Source: Eremomyces bilateralis CBS 781.70
Lineage: Eukaryota; Ascomycota; Dothideomycetes; Eremomycetales; Eremomycetaceae
NCBI RefSeq assembly: GCF_010015585.1
Contig: NW_022985067.1
Span: 1,254,437-1,318,436, forward strand
DNA: 64,000 bases
Reading direction: 5' to 3'
A program made the position numbers and the translations under genes. How positions within the stretch are numbered: the stretch's first letter is position 1; each line of letters begins with the position of its first letter. Shown here one piece after another: positions 22,030-31,950 of this stretch. The notes below the pieces were generated by a model. The model saw nothing but the letters and a program-made list of their open reading frames with translations, was not told where the DNA came from and ran no database searches.

Positions 22030-24822
22030 CTAACCCGACTCCTTATTGTGATTGGCGGGAGTGTCGGCATCGTAACCGGCAGAAGTGTCCCGATCGAAAT
22101 CGCTAGTAGGATCCCCACTATCGTAATGGCTAGACGCGGCCACGTTGTAATCAGGGAAGTCCACGTCGTGGTTAGGAGCAAAATCTCCCCCCGCATAGTT
22201 CCCGATCAGGTGCTGATATCCATGTCCCTGACACTGTCCCAACACAATATTCTCCAGCAATTCCATGTTTTGCATCAGCTCCTTAAAGAACGTCCCCTGC
22301 AGATAGGCCTTCCATCGGGGGGCGTTTGCACCGAAGAATTGCCACTCCTCCGGCCTCCACAAAGTCTTGTTCCCGATCGCCAACGTCCCGTTGTATCCTA
22401 GCAAGTCGTCCCAGTTCTCGTAGAACATGTTCAGGGCCCACCCGCTCCTCGGCGTATCCACGATCTTCGCTTCCGCCTTCGACCCCGCTACTGGCTCGCT
22501 CAATTCCGCAGTCTGCACGTATGACAAGTCGATCACGCACTCGGTCCCCTTTATCCGGAACAGCCAGTGACGTCGCTGCACGAACTCAATCAGGGGCAGC
22601 TTGGACATTGCGAGCGACCGCTCATCCCCAAACGTAACGAACCGCTTCCCGTTCATCCAATGCACGCCCGCGACCTCCGGGTGGAATCGGATCGTCTTCG
22701 CGAAGTCGAGGAGGCGGCTCGGCACCTGCGATTCGTGGAGCGAATGGGTACCCTCGATGCCGAAGTGGTACGAGAGTCCGCGTCCCGTCAGGTCGGCGAA
22801 GCAGAATTGAAGCATCTGCGTGGGGCCGTCTTCGTTCGCGAAGAACTTGGACCAGGTACCGCGGCTGGACGCTTGTCCACCTTCCATAGGCTGCAGGTCG
22901 GCTGCGTAGGATGTCTCGAGCCGGTACGTGCTGTAGGACTTCTTGGTTTCTTGGAATTTGAACAAGAAGGTCGCGGAGTAGCGGGGTCGCATGCTATTGA
23001 GATCGTCGGTGAGGAGATCGTAGGGACTTAGGATTGCGCTGCTGCGTTGGAGGCGGCCGAGGATATGCCTCTCGAGTTTTCGATCGCCGAGATGCTCAGT
23101 GACTTCCGAATTGAAATTCCCTACATCGTCAGCGTTGCGTTCGTTGATGAGTTGCTCGAACTCCTCGAGCGAGTATTTGGTGACGGGATTGTTCTTCTTG
23201 TCTGTCCTCACCGCATCAACGAGGAATTGGCCAACGCGGACTCGCATCTTCAGATTGCCTCGGAAATAGTTCAGGAGTTCCAAGGTCGGGATCGTGATAG
23301 CCTCGAGCAGCTGGAGGTTCCTTTCGTCGTTGTCGCTCACTCCAAGGAGAATCGACCCAGGCGCTAGCTTGTCGATTTCAACAAGTTTAGCTTCTTCATT
23401 CGAGGGCCCGAGTGGTGGCAGCATCTCCTGTCGTGCAGTGAGTGCATACGAATCCAGTTGCTTTCCCTCCAGCTCGCAAGCGAAGCCGATAACAGGGGGC
23501 GGTTCGTTCGTCAAGCCCGCCCAGTCCGTTGAACAGAAAGTGCTCGTGGTGAACTTGCGAACCGCCACCGTGTCCACAATTTCGGAAAGATACACCCGTT
23601 TGAACAGTACGATTTGGGGCTTCTCGTATTCCCTGGCATCAACTTGTTTATCGATCGCCATAATGCGAGCCATTCCCTCTGTCGCTCCGAGACTATCCTC
23701 ACAATACAGGCACAGAATTGGGTCGCCATGCGCATCCCACTTCTTCGTGATGTAGATTTTATGGTCCATTCGGATTGGATCCAAAGCCTCCAGGTTCTCT
23801 CCCAGGACCTCCTCCATTCTCCAGTCTCTTCGGCCCCAGGCAATCTCGGCGATCATCCCGAAGATAACGTTCGGTGGGGGAGGACGTCGATACTTTTCCA
23901 GCGAGGTTTGGGCGAGGATGGACTGTTCCCCATAGAATCGGGTGACTTCCGCCCGGACCCTAGCAAATTTAGTGCCGAGCAGCTCCTTCGGAACGGCCTG
24001 AAGCCATACTTGGATCTTGGCTTTGGCTCTCCGTACATCATTCGGCAGACCATAGAAATTCAACAGAATGTGGCCATTCGGTATATTTAGGTTTGGTTCC
24101 ATGTACACTTCGCAGGACCTAGCGACGTCGGCCAAATCGAGCCGAGGATACCTCGCCGGAAGGTGAGACTGGTCGCCCGGATCGAATCCCGGAGGAAACT
24201 TCATTTCGTCGCAAGGTCGTTCCCTCTTGCGCCATTTACGCCGACCTGCATTGTCGGGATCGGTCACAAGCGAACTGAAAATCTTCGGACGGCGAGACCC
24301 TTTCCGCGTGGGCCTTGGAGGGCCACTACTCAGAACGTGGGTGTAGCGTGGAAGTCCACCGCCGATTGGCTCCATCTTCTTGGTGAAGTGGAGCTTCCGG
24401 TTCGGATCATCGACCTGAGAGTAGGTGGGTTTCGAGCCATTACCATGTGGCTTGGGTAGATGTGCTGAATTATGCGGAGGCATGATCGGTGGGTTCGGTC
24501 TCGTCGGTGCGACCTCAAGCTGCTTCAGAGAGGAAGTTTCCACCTTGGCGGTTGTAGACATGCCATTTCGGTTCACAGTGTCGCTTTTAGCTCCGACAGT
24601 GATAAGTCCGACTTGATACTCGATCTGGGGGAGGTCGGAGGGGAGCACAACCTTGGGGGCAGTCTCTTGAATTGGCAGTTGAGCTACGCCGTTGGCTTTC
24701 GCGGCTTCTGAGGATGGAGATTCTTCATCATCCGAGAAACTCATGAGGTCAGGTTCTTCATCCTTGTTCGTTCTAGAAGGTGAAGACTCCTGCAGAACGG
24801 CGAATTGATTGGAGTCCCCCAT
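22030..24822 (-). CDS. large uncharacterised fungal protein, 930 residues, single exon
   Basis: An intron-free frame from ATG 24822 (MGDSNQF) to 22030. The N-terminal third is disordered with a basic patch (RRKWRKRERP). Around residues 265-320, YPRLDLADVARSC...NIPNGHILLNFYGLPNDVRRAKAKIQVWL looks like a KH-type RNA-binding fold (a GxP loop and a following helix), but this is a visual judgement. The middle has well-ordered mixed sequence (IVLFKRVYLSEIVDTVAVRKF, FLVDAVRTDKKNNPVTKYSLEEF) and the last 50 residues are Asp/His-rich. I believe this is the fungal-only family filed as DUF7905, but could not check. There is no signal peptide, membrane segment or known catalytic motif. An RNA-related role is inference only. 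Confidence 0.85.
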   Translation of the reverse strand: MGDSNQFAVLQESSPSRTNKDEEPDLMSFSDDEESPSSEAAKANGVAQLPIQETAPKVVLPSDLPQIEYQVGLITVGAKSDTVNRNGMSTTAKVETSSLKQLEVAPTRPNPPIMPPHNSAHLPKPHGNGSKPTYSQVDDPNRKLHFTKKMEPIGGGLPRYTHVLSSGPPRPTRKGSRRPKIFSSLVTDPDNAGRRKWRKRERPCDEMKFPPGFDPGDQSHLPARYPRLDLADVARSCEVYMEPNLNIPNGHILLNFYGLPNDVRRAKAKIQVWLQAVPKELLGTKFARVRAEVTRFYGEQSILAQTSLEKYRRPPPPNVIFGMIAEIAWGRRDWRMEEVLGENLEALDPIRMDHKIYITKKWDAHGDPILCLYCEDSLGATEGMARIMAIDKQVDAREYEKPQIVLFKRVYLSEIVDTVAVRKFTTSTFCSTDWAGLTNEPPPVIGFACELEGKQLDSYALTARQEMLPPLGPSNEEAKLVEIDKLAPGSILLGVSDNDERNLQLLEAITIPTLELLNYFRGNLKMRVRVGQFLVDAVRTDKKNNPVTKYSLEEFEQLINERNADDVGNFNSEVTEHLGDRKLERHILGRLQRSSAILSPYDLLTDDLNSMRPRYSATFLFKFQETKKSYSTYRLETSYAADLQPMEGGQASSRGTWSKFFANEDGPTQMLQFCFADLTGRGLSYHFGIEGTHSLHESQVPSRLLDFAKTIRFHPEVAGVHWMNGKRFVTFGDERSLAMSKLPLIEFVQRRHWLFRIKGTECVIDLSYVQTAELSEPVAGSKAEAKIVDTPRSGWALNMFYENWDDLLGYNGTLAIGNKTLWRPEEWQFFGANAPRWKAYLQGTFFKELMQNMELLENIVLGQCQGHGYQHLIGNYAGGDFAPNHDVDFPDYNVAASSHYDSGDPTSDFDRDTSAGYDADTPANHNKESG

Positions 24823-25976
24823 TATGAGGACTGGATGACTCGAGTCTAGGGGAGAGTGCACCGTATTATCGGGGTAGCGGGGAAGTTCGAGTAGGAGCAA
24901 GTGAATGAAGTTGAAATATAATCACAGAACGAAAGTGGTGGACTATCAAGGTCTGTCAAAGTCTTTAACAAACCGACACGAACCGCATGTGTATGCCCCA
25001 CAGTGGAATGGCCCGAGAAGGTGACGCACATGCCATGCAACGTGAGAAGTATCCAGAGGCCAATAGGGCAGAAATGTTTCGTTATTGGCCCAATCGCAGT
25101 ACTTATGGTTGAGTCGAACTGCGATGGAGAATCGAGTTTGAGATGTGGTAGAGCAATTTATAGGTGGGTGCTGTCTGAGAAAGGAAGGCACAGGATGTAA
25201 CCATCTCCTCACGTGGCCCCCTACTTGCTCGATCGCAGCATGAGCCAGGCTATTCCTGTCCCTCCATAATACTTGCTTAGAGAAAATACAGAAGAATATA
25301 ACTTTAAGTGTCCCCAACTCAACGCGAAGAATCCATATGACTGACTTAATGAAAGGGGCAGCAATGCGGGCAGCCGGAACGGAACTCTGACAAACGGAAC
25401 TCTGACAAACGGAACTCTGACAAACGGAACTTTAAGTTATACTTAACCTCGCCTCTCCTTACCATACTCTATCATATGGGTCGAACGAAGACATATTCGC
25501 GTGAGATCCGGGTCTCTCTGTCCTCTATCTAAGCAGAGGCCAGTGCTGGTGATATTATACTCATGCAAAATGCAGACATGCCTTCTCATGCCGATGAGAT
25601 GGTGGCATCCATGGATCTCCACAAGCCTCTCCATGGCCCTCCTGCTGTGGGATAATTTGGGTTTGGATTTCTCGAGTCAATGTTTTGGATTTGAAGACTA
25701 TGAGATGACGTTGAACAACAGAAGGTTGAAATACTATTGCACTACGATATATTGTGGCGCTAGTCCTAAAACCATTAGCAGTAGTGGCGCTCGCAGGGAT
25801 AGCTGTGGCGTTTTTCCAAATGTCGTTAGCCTGCCCGTAAAGGGACATGGATACACTAATCTATGACGTCCTTGCTCCAGCTCTCGCACCAGCTCCCGAT
25901 ATATACGAAATACTGCATCCAGATTCACATACTGTAACTAATAAGATGGGAATTGAGCTCAATAATGGCCACAATC
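24823..25976. other. intergenic region with a short tandem repeat
   Basis: 1.15 kb between the divergent 930-residue gene and the CIA30 gene. It holds the 15-base tandem repeat listed separately. Short open frames on both strands (for example 25501-25866 plus and 25561-25848 minus) have no motif and are not called. Confidence 0.45.
25375..25434. repeat. 15-base tandem repeat, about 3.5 copies
   Basis: The unit GGAACTCTGACAAAC is repeated three times perfectly from 25381, preceded by a partial GGAAC and followed by GGAACTTT. It is a simple minisatellite in the spacer upstream of the CIA30 gene. Confidence 0.9.
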
Positions 25977-26938
25977 ATGAAAGAGAAGCCATTATTTGGT
26001 GGGAACAAGTGAGTGCGATCAGGGAGTTGCGTATTGGTCAAGCTGCCACTGATATATTAGGCATTGGCGGAATCCCGACTGGACCGAGCTCGATGATCGA
26101 GTAAGGGGAGGAAGGTCTGAGGTATCCTCCATGCACTGAACCATCGTCAGAGTTCCGAAATATTAACTTTCAACCAGTCCCATCTCCTAACTGATGGCCA
26201 CCGTGCCGAATTCTGCGGCATTCTTGATATCCATGCCCTACGCGGCGCGGGTTTTGCAAGCCAGCGAACGACTGGGGATGATCGGTCGTGGGATTTGGAA
26301 GGGTTCACTGGGGTGAAACTGAGGATTCTTAACTCTGATGGTATGCCGAGATTATTGCCCTTTGTATAATATGTCTTGATAATGGGACAGTGAAAAACTA
26401 TACCTTCAGTGTGAAGGACATGATTCTCCGGCGCCAACCGGAGGGCCAAGGCCAGGGCACTCTCTCATATGAGGCAGACTTCACACTCTCAGGTTCAGAG
26501 ACAGATGTTTTCCTTCCATTCTCACGCATGAACGCCACATATCGTGGGAAACCCATAAACAATGCCCCAGAACTCAGGCTGTCAAGCATTAAGCAGATGA
26601 GCATCATGATGAGAAGGTAAGTAGACTATTTTCTTCATCTCCACCATTTCTAGCCAACTAATGACCGAAGCTTTTTCGGCGAGCAAGAGGGACGCTTCTC
26701 GCTGACGATTGGCTCCATATCTGCCTACACATCAGAAGGTGACATCCTGGAGGCGGAGAAGGGGAAGAATGTCCCAGATCTGAATGAATGGGAAACCTAC
26801 GTGCAACGGGAAGCCCACCGACGGAGGATCCTCCACGCGTGCCTGATGGCAATAGCATGCGGGACGTTAATCACAGTGACAATGTCTTCCACCGGCACGA
26901 TCTCCTCGCTTTTGGAATGGGTAAGGTCGCACGAGTAG
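25977..26938 (+). CDS. CIA30-domain protein (complex I intermediate-associated protein 30 family)
   Basis: Five exons, 25977-26008, 26061-26121, 26178-26340, 26391-26616 and 26671-26938, join in phase to 249 residues. No single frame is long, so the gene is easily missed. The CIA30 signature runs across the junctions: KPLFGGNKHW, DWTELDDRVRGGRSESHL, LRGAGFASQRTT, SWDLEGFTGVKLRI, SVKDMI, FLPFSRMNATYRGKP, MSIMMRSFFGEQEGRFSL. The fold is galactose-binding-like. The founding member (Neurospora CIA30, human NDUFAF1) is a mitochondrial complex I assembly chaperone; many small fungal paralogues are unassigned. Here no presequence precedes the domain, and the C terminus has a hydrophobic stretch (LHACLMAIACGTLITVTM) that may be a membrane anchor. 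That points to a paralogue rather than CIA30 itself. Confidence 0.85.
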
Positions 26939-27026
26939 CACGTCGGTCGCCAAATCCGTGTAATAGAACTGGTTTTATATAACTAAATGTGCAGTTCCTG
27001 GACGCCAGCCCGATATTTATGCCGAT

Positions 27027-28004
27027 CTAATCATAGTCAAATTCTTCCACTCTCACTGATGCGACCACCATGGGTATTTGGAATTCTGCCGCCTTTGATT
27101 CTTCCACGATGGGCACTGCCCCCTTCGCCTCCATGTCCGACAGCTCGTCCACCACGGACAACGTCCATTCCACCTTCACCCCCTCCTGCCCACCCAACTC
27201 CGCTTCCCCCCTCCCCCGCACCTTTCCCCTCCTCCACCAACATGCCGCCTCCACAATCCGCATCACGATCTCCACCTCCTCCGCATTCCGCGGCGCGTAT
27301 ATTAGCATAAAATCCTCTGGCACAAACTGCCGCAACCACCCCCCCCTCCCCAGAGGATGCCGCTCCCCCCACCCCTGCATTAACACCACCCGCACGTCCC
27401 CCGGATGCAGCACGATGTGCATCGACCCGTCCCACGGATGCGCGTGCAGCAGCTCCGTATCCCGATCCGTCGTCGCCGCCCCGCTTCCCCCCTCGCGTGT
27501 CTCTGAGCAGCTAAACAGTGCCGGCCCATGCTTTTCGATGCAACTCACCCCAAACACCGCTGCGTTCCCCGGATCGTCCGCGACCCGCCGGATCGCCCGC
27601 TCTAGCATCGCGAACTCGGGCGCGTGGGCGTGCTGGTTCGTTTGGCGGTGGGGCGCGATGCCGACGACGGTGGGGCGGGATCCGCGGCGGGGGGGAAGGG
27701 TGGAGGGATGGAGGTAGCCGGCGGTGGGGGGGAGGGGGGAGGCGCGGCGGGGATGCGGGTGGGCGAAGAGGGATAGGAATTTGATGCGGAGGTAGCCGAG
27801 GGGGGTGGGGGGGGTGCCGCCGGGGCCGAGGGAGAGGAAGAGGATGTAGTCTTTGTGGAGGAGGGGGAGGAGGGAGAAGAGGGGGAGGAGGAAGAGGAGG
27901 AGGAGGAGGAGTGTTGTGAGGGGGGCGGAGGGTTCGTGGGTAGGGGATTGTTGGGCCATGCACGTGGCGGTGAGGTTGAAGAGGGCTTTGCTCGAGCTGG
28001 TCAT
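27027..28004 (-). CDS. luciferase-domain (DUF5519-like) membrane-anchored protein
   Basis: One exon, 325 residues. A strongly hydrophobic leucine-rich segment at residues 29-50 (LLLLLLFLLPLFSLLPLL) predicts a single N-terminal membrane anchor. The C-terminal half has the motif set I associate with the fungal luciferase-domain family: HAHPWDGSMHIVLHPGDVRVVLMQGWGERHPL, then VPEDFMLIYAPRNAEEVEIVMRIVEAACWW. Despite the name, light production is not expected in most fungi, and the biochemical activity is unknown. The coding strand is extremely C-rich between residues 55 and 110, giving Pro/Arg-rich sequence. Its 3' end lies 88 bases from the converging CIA30 gene. Confidence 0.82.
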   Translation of the reverse strand: MTSSSKALFNLTATCMAQQSPTHEPSAPLTTLLLLLLFLLPLFSLLPLLHKDYILFLSLGPGGTPPTPLGYLRIKFLSLFAHPHPRRASPLPPTAGYLHPSTLPPRRGSRPTVVGIAPHRQTNQHAHAPEFAMLERAIRRVADDPGNAAVFGVSCIEKHGPALFSCSETREGGSGAATTDRDTELLHAHPWDGSMHIVLHPGDVRVVLMQGWGERHPLGRGGWLRQFVPEDFMLIYAPRNAEEVEIVMRIVEAACWWRRGKVRGRGEAELGGQEGVKVEWTLSVVDELSDMEAKGAVPIVEESKAAEFQIPMVVASVRVEEFDYD

Positions 28005-29284
28005 GGTTGGGAACTATGCCCTAGGACTGATGGTCTGAAGGACGCAACTTGGAACTAAATAAGAGCAGAGAAAGGGGTCAGAGCAGAGAAGGGGAGGGAT
28101 CAGTGGCTGTAGATGGGAAATTGGGTTCATTACACAACATGAGAAGACGGTTAGTCGCACACCGGTTACTTATATCCACTGAATTGATGTCGCGTGTGTT
28201 CATCCACGACCAGTCGATACGTATATTCGTTCGATTCTCGTCTTCCAGGTACGGTAACCATTACAAACTCGCCGGTTGGCCCATAGTCGGGCCGTACCTT
28301 AATTGGTCGACCGTGAAACAGCTTCCATATTTCAAATCCAGGTTTTCGACTCAAGACTGCGAACTTGTCAGCTTACTGGTTTCCAATCCGTTAATCCGCT
28401 TACCAGCTATCTATCATGCTTCAACCATGTGGGTACGTCAGCATCCCAGTTTGGGCAATTGTACGTCATATGCTGGAAGTTGGTACTTATATTGCTGTGA
28501 CAAATCTCGGCGCATCTCCACCCGTTCGTAAGTCTGTAAACGTCGTCGTCCATATGAGACAAAGGTCCCTTTAGCAAACCAAGAAACTTGTGGTACATGC
28601 ACCGCCATGCTGTCAGGGTTCTGAATAAATCTGGGCAAACATCTTGTCACCCATGGCACTGAAGCCCCGTCATATCATATCGTGGACGGCTTCAACTGGA
28701 CAAGTTCATGCCGTGTGGAGAACAGGAGATGAAGCAAGCAAGCAGAGGCACTCGGGTACTAATAATATCGATGGTTCACGGTCGTCGACTCACCGCTCAC
28801 TTCAGCGGCACTGCCCGACCGACTGGGTTGGGAGAAAATACGCCGCACATGTTGTACAGCAACGCGATCATCACGAGCGTAGCGAGTTACCTAAGTGGTC
28901 GAATCAATTCTTCTTTGCCCTCTGATTGGCTAGACAGGGGTTTGCGAAAGGAAACCACGTGACTTTGATGCTTTTCACTGTTTACTTTCTATTTCTATCT
29001 CTCTCCTTCCTCTCCACCAATCGATTGAAACCAAGCTTCCTGCGTGACTAGTTATTATAGTTTGTAATAGCAAGCACTAGAAATTCTGCATCGTAATACG
29101 CGTGGGAAGTTAAGGTGATCGGCAAGCAAACAAACGCGTCGCGACGCGTCAAGAGCGCACACATCCAGCAACAGACGAGCATCACGAACCTACACGACTA
29201 GTGGCCATCATCTGTGGTAGCGACCACTGAAGCCCTATACCACACTACACGTAGGAACCCGGGCAATAGAAAGGACTACCAGGA
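28005..29284. other. intergenic region ahead of the LINE, with gene-like fragments
   Basis: 1.28 kb. The 28166-28655 fragment is listed separately. The part from about 29040 to 29284 is probably the 5' leader of the LINE copy, because it runs without a break into its ORF1, but I cannot fix the element's 5' end. Confidence 0.4.
28166..28655 (-). pseudogene. possible gene or gene relic, unknown family
   Basis: Two adjacent minus-strand blocks read like ordinary protein. The first (about 28655-28407) contains CPDLFRTLTAWRCMYHKFLG, DDDVYRLTNGWRCAEICHSN and MTYNCPNWDAD; the second (28354-28166) contains GFEIWKLFHGRPIKV and YTYRLVVDEHTRHQF. I could not find a splice that joins them in phase, and the first block has an in-frame stop just upstream, so a decayed gene is as likely as a small live one. 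I do not recognise the family. Confidence 0.25.
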
Positions 29285-30631
29285 ATGCCCCCCGCCCTCC
29301 CGAGGGCGCCTCCAGGAAGAAGGGGCAAAGTAACACCGACATCCCGAGAGCCGCCAAGCACGGGATCGACCCCTATGGTATCAGGAGTCACAACGAGAGC
29401 AGGGAAGGTAACCCAAGAGACGGCAAAGGCCAGAGCCCGGGAGATAAACGAACGACTGCAACAAGAGATGGCGGCTAGCCAAAAGAAGGATCACGGCTCG
29501 AGTGACGCGATTACCAAGATGCTCCGAGACGGCATCGCGGCAATAGAACAAGGAATCAAAGCACAGACAATGGAACTGAAAACCGAGAACGAAAGGCTGA
29601 AAAGCGAACTAAACAGCATGACCAACAAATTCGAGAACGTCACGAACAAATTCCAGGATATGGAGAAGACGGTCGAGACGCTAAGACAAACCCTAGAGAG
29701 AGTAGAACAAACCGTGCTTAGCCAGTCTAGTATATCTAGCCCCTTGGGAAGCACGCGAGCGGGATCATACACCGCAATCGCCGCGGCAAGATCGAACAGC
29801 CTGACAGTCCCTTCCCCGACGATGCTCTCACCATCGATCGCCATTACACCACCAGACACCATCCCAGATCTTCGTTCCGTCTCCGACCCCGTCGTGACAC
29901 GTATCCCCTCTCCAGGAAACGGCCAGATAAGGAGGGAAAACCATAGGCCACCGACGGTTAACCTCAACCTTTCGGCTTCTCGATATAGTTCGGCCGGTAA
30001 TAAGGAGCTTAAGGAAATGATGAACAAGACCCTACAGGCAACCGACGAAACGAAGAATTGCAAGTGCACTGCCGTACTAAACCGCCGACCAGATAGCATA
30101 GGCTTCGTCTTTCGATCACAACAGGAAGTCGAAACTATAGAGACAGCACTACCGTGGGCCAACGATCCAACGCTCCAGGACATAAAATTGAATATCCGCG
30201 AGGATTTCAAAGTCAAAGCAACAGGAGTCGACAGATTCTCGGTAGGCAACCCAGAGACAGGTCGACGGATCGATGAAGATATTGTTAAGGACATCTGCAT
30301 CGAGAACGATGCCCAGATCCGCGGCATGCGACTACTCAGCCGGCCATCAGCCCACCTAAGAATCGAGTTAGTGGTCTTCTGTAGATCGCAAGCAGAGAAA
30401 GATAGACTACTCAACGAAGGATCGATCTCTATCCAGGGAGCATACGTGAGAATTAAAGAGTTCTTCGAAACACCACGAAGCAGACGATGCTTCAAGTGCC
30501 AAGGTCCCAACCATAACGCAGTGGACTGTATAGAAGACGCAAGGACTAGAAACGCCCCCCAGGTAGAAGACCCCCTCCGGGTATTAGACGCATGGTCTAG
30601 AAACGTCCCCCAGGAATTCTCTAATGCGTAG
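29285..30631 (+). CDS. LINE ORF1, RNA-binding protein with coiled coil and zinc knuckle
   Basis: 448 residues from ATG 29285. Residues 85-155 form a long coiled coil (MELKTENERLKSELNSMTNKF and onward) suited to the trimerisation seen in other LINE ORF1 proteins. The C-terminal part ends in a CCHC knuckle, CFKCQGPNHNAVDC. Between them is a conserved-looking globular region (residues 240-395) probably equivalent to an RRM-like fold. The frame is fully open, so the copy is not old, or has decayed little here. The last codons overlap the ORF2 start. A short internal duplication, TAGAAACGCCCCCCAGG and TAGAAACGTCCCCCAGG, lies 50 bases apart near the 3' end. Confidence 0.85.
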   Translation: MPPALPRAPPGRRGKVTPTSREPPSTGSTPMVSGVTTRAGKVTQETAKARAREINERLQQEMAASQKKDHGSSDAITKMLRDGIAAIEQGIKAQTMELKTENERLKSELNSMTNKFENVTNKFQDMEKTVETLRQTLERVEQTVLSQSSISSPLGSTRAGSYTAIAAARSNSLTVPSPTMLSPSIAITPPDTIPDLRSVSDPVVTRIPSPGNGQIRRENHRPPTVNLNLSASRYSSAGNKELKEMMNKTLQATDETKNCKCTAVLNRRPDSIGFVFRSQQEVETIETALPWANDPTLQDIKLNIREDFKVKATGVDRFSVGNPETGRRIDEDIVKDICIENDAQIRGMRLLSRPSAHLRIELVVFCRSQAEKDRLLNEGSISIQGAYVRIKEFFETPRSRRCFKCQGPNHNAVDCIEDARTRNAPQVEDPLRVLDAWSRNVPQEFSNA

Positions 30632-31856
30632 TAAACCTCTGAGAATACTACAGGCCAACATGAGGAAAATGCCAGAAGCACAGCACGCACTGATGAACGA
30701 CGAAGCACTACAGGATATCAGCGTTATCCTGATTCAGGAACCATCCTGCTTCCTGACAGACGATGATCGAGTGGTTGCAGCACCATCTACTCACTCATAT
30801 TTCCAACAGTTCATCCCAAACGAAACCCATAAGACACTACGATACCCAGTACGGTCACTGATCTATGCAAGCCACCAACTGCGACCCAGGCAAATAGAGC
30901 TAGGGTCACCAGACATCACAGCAATCGAAGTGGAGATCAACGGACGAGAGATGATCATCATATCAGTCTACGTACCAATACAAACAGCAACAGTCGCGGA
31001 GAGCCAAGCCCAGGTTAGAGAGATACTAGACTTGATCGAGAACACGACCGTAAGATTCCCATCCCATGATCTACTCATTGCTGGGGACATCAACCGTCAC
31101 GATCAGCTATGGGGAGGAGACAGGGTTAGAGATAACCATGGGGAGGATATTATCCAATTCATGCATAAGCAAGGATTACAACTTGCCCTCCCCAGGGGTA
31201 CCTCTACACATAACTCAGGAACCACGATCGACCTCTGCATGGTATCAAGCCGGCTATTCGAAGACATACTCCGATGTACAACCTGGCCTACCGAATATGG
31301 CTCCGACCATAACGCAATCGAGTCCCAATTTGACCTAGACCTATACGACTGCACGAACGAGCCAAGAAGGCTCTTCCGGAAGACTAACTGGAAGAGGGTA
31401 GCAAAAACCACCAAGGAAGGGATGAAGAACCTGCAAATTCCACCGGACAAGAAGATCCCAAAAGAGAAAATCGATGAGTTCAGCACCCAGCTAATCCAGA
31501 TCGTTACGAATGCGGTCCTCCAAGACACCCCAGTCGCTAGGCCATCGGCATTCTCAAAGAGATGGTGGACAATGGATCTCACAGACCTCAAAATCGCGCA
31601 TACAAGGGCAAGAAACGAAGCAGCCTCAACGCGAAGAGCAGGAACCCCCAACAACCGCCTAGAAGAGAAAGCCAGAGTAGCTACGAAAACCTTCCACGAC
31701 GCGATACGGAGAGATCGAAGAACATGTTGGAAGGAATTCCTTAGCGACAACAACAACATCTGGAAAGCCGCAAAATTCCTCCACCCAGCCCAGTCAAGCG
31801 CGTTTGGGAGGATATCAGTCCTAAAGACAAACGAAGGGCTAGCGAAAACAGACTAG
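30624..31856 (+). CDS. LINE ORF2 fragment: endonuclease domain without reverse transcriptase
   Basis: 410 residues from ATG 30624, overlapping ORF1 by 8 bases (ATGCGTAG). The exonuclease-endonuclease-phosphatase fold is clear: LRILQANMRKMPEAQHAL, ILIQEPSC, DLLIAGDINRHDQLWGG (catalytic Asp/Asn) and the terminal GSDHNAIE (catalytic Asp-His). It would nick the target DNA. The frame stops at 31856 and LINE-like sequence goes on in frame for about 90 bases (LTHFFSQPADAP), then is lost. The reverse transcriptase with its YxDD motif should come next and is absent. Confidence 0.85.
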   Translation: MRSKPLRILQANMRKMPEAQHALMNDEALQDISVILIQEPSCFLTDDDRVVAAPSTHSYFQQFIPNETHKTLRYPVRSLIYASHQLRPRQIELGSPDITAIEVEINGREMIIISVYVPIQTATVAESQAQVREILDLIENTTVRFPSHDLLIAGDINRHDQLWGGDRVRDNHGEDIIQFMHKQGLQLALPRGTSTHNSGTTIDLCMVSSRLFEDILRCTTWPTEYGSDHNAIESQFDLDLYDCTNEPRRLFRKTNWKRVAKTTKEGMKNLQIPPDKKIPKEKIDEFSTQLIQIVTNAVLQDTPVARPSAFSKRWWTMDLTDLKIAHTRARNEAASTRRAGTPNNRLEEKARVATKTFHDAIRRDRRTCWKEFLSDNNNIWKAAKFLHPAQSSAFGRISVLKTNEGLAKTD

Positions 31857-31950
31857 GCAATATCAAGGGAACTCCTTACCCACTTCTTCAGCCAACCGGC
31901 AGACGCCCCAGAACCGCCCCAAACTAGAGAAAGACACCAACACCGCGTAA

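Larger units (their letters stand above)
29040..31950 (+). mobile_element. non-LTR retrotransposon (LINE, Tad/I-like), 5' part only
   Basis: Two overlapping frames in LINE order: a zinc-knuckle ORF1 and an ORF2 that starts with an apurinic-type endonuclease. The copy has its 5' region but no reverse transcriptase or RNase H, because recognisable ORF2 sequence ends near 31950. The base composition differs from the neighbours (A-rich coding strand). Fungal LINEs of this layout belong mainly to the Tad1 clade; without the reverse transcriptase the clade is a guess. The outer limits are approximate: the left one is set only by the absence of other features, and no target-site duplication could be identified. 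Confidence 0.8.

Noticed and set aside
26122-26150. 29-base intron in the CIA30 gene
   Set aside because: GTATCC...CGTCAG would keep phase but is too short; the acceptor CAACCAG at 26175-26177 also keeps phase, gives a 56-base intron and yields the expected GGRSESHL.
27850-27915. GGA/GAG-rich repeat as an independent element
   Set aside because: It is the antisense of the Leu-rich membrane segment in the luciferase-domain gene, not a separate repeat.
27027-28004. a bioluminescence enzyme
   Set aside because: The luciferase-domain family name does not imply light emission; no other fungal bioluminescence gene is present.
29491-30708. 405-codon open frame on the minus strand
   Set aside because: It lies exactly opposite LINE ORF1, whose coiled coil and zinc knuckle are clear. 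It is a shadow created by codon bias.
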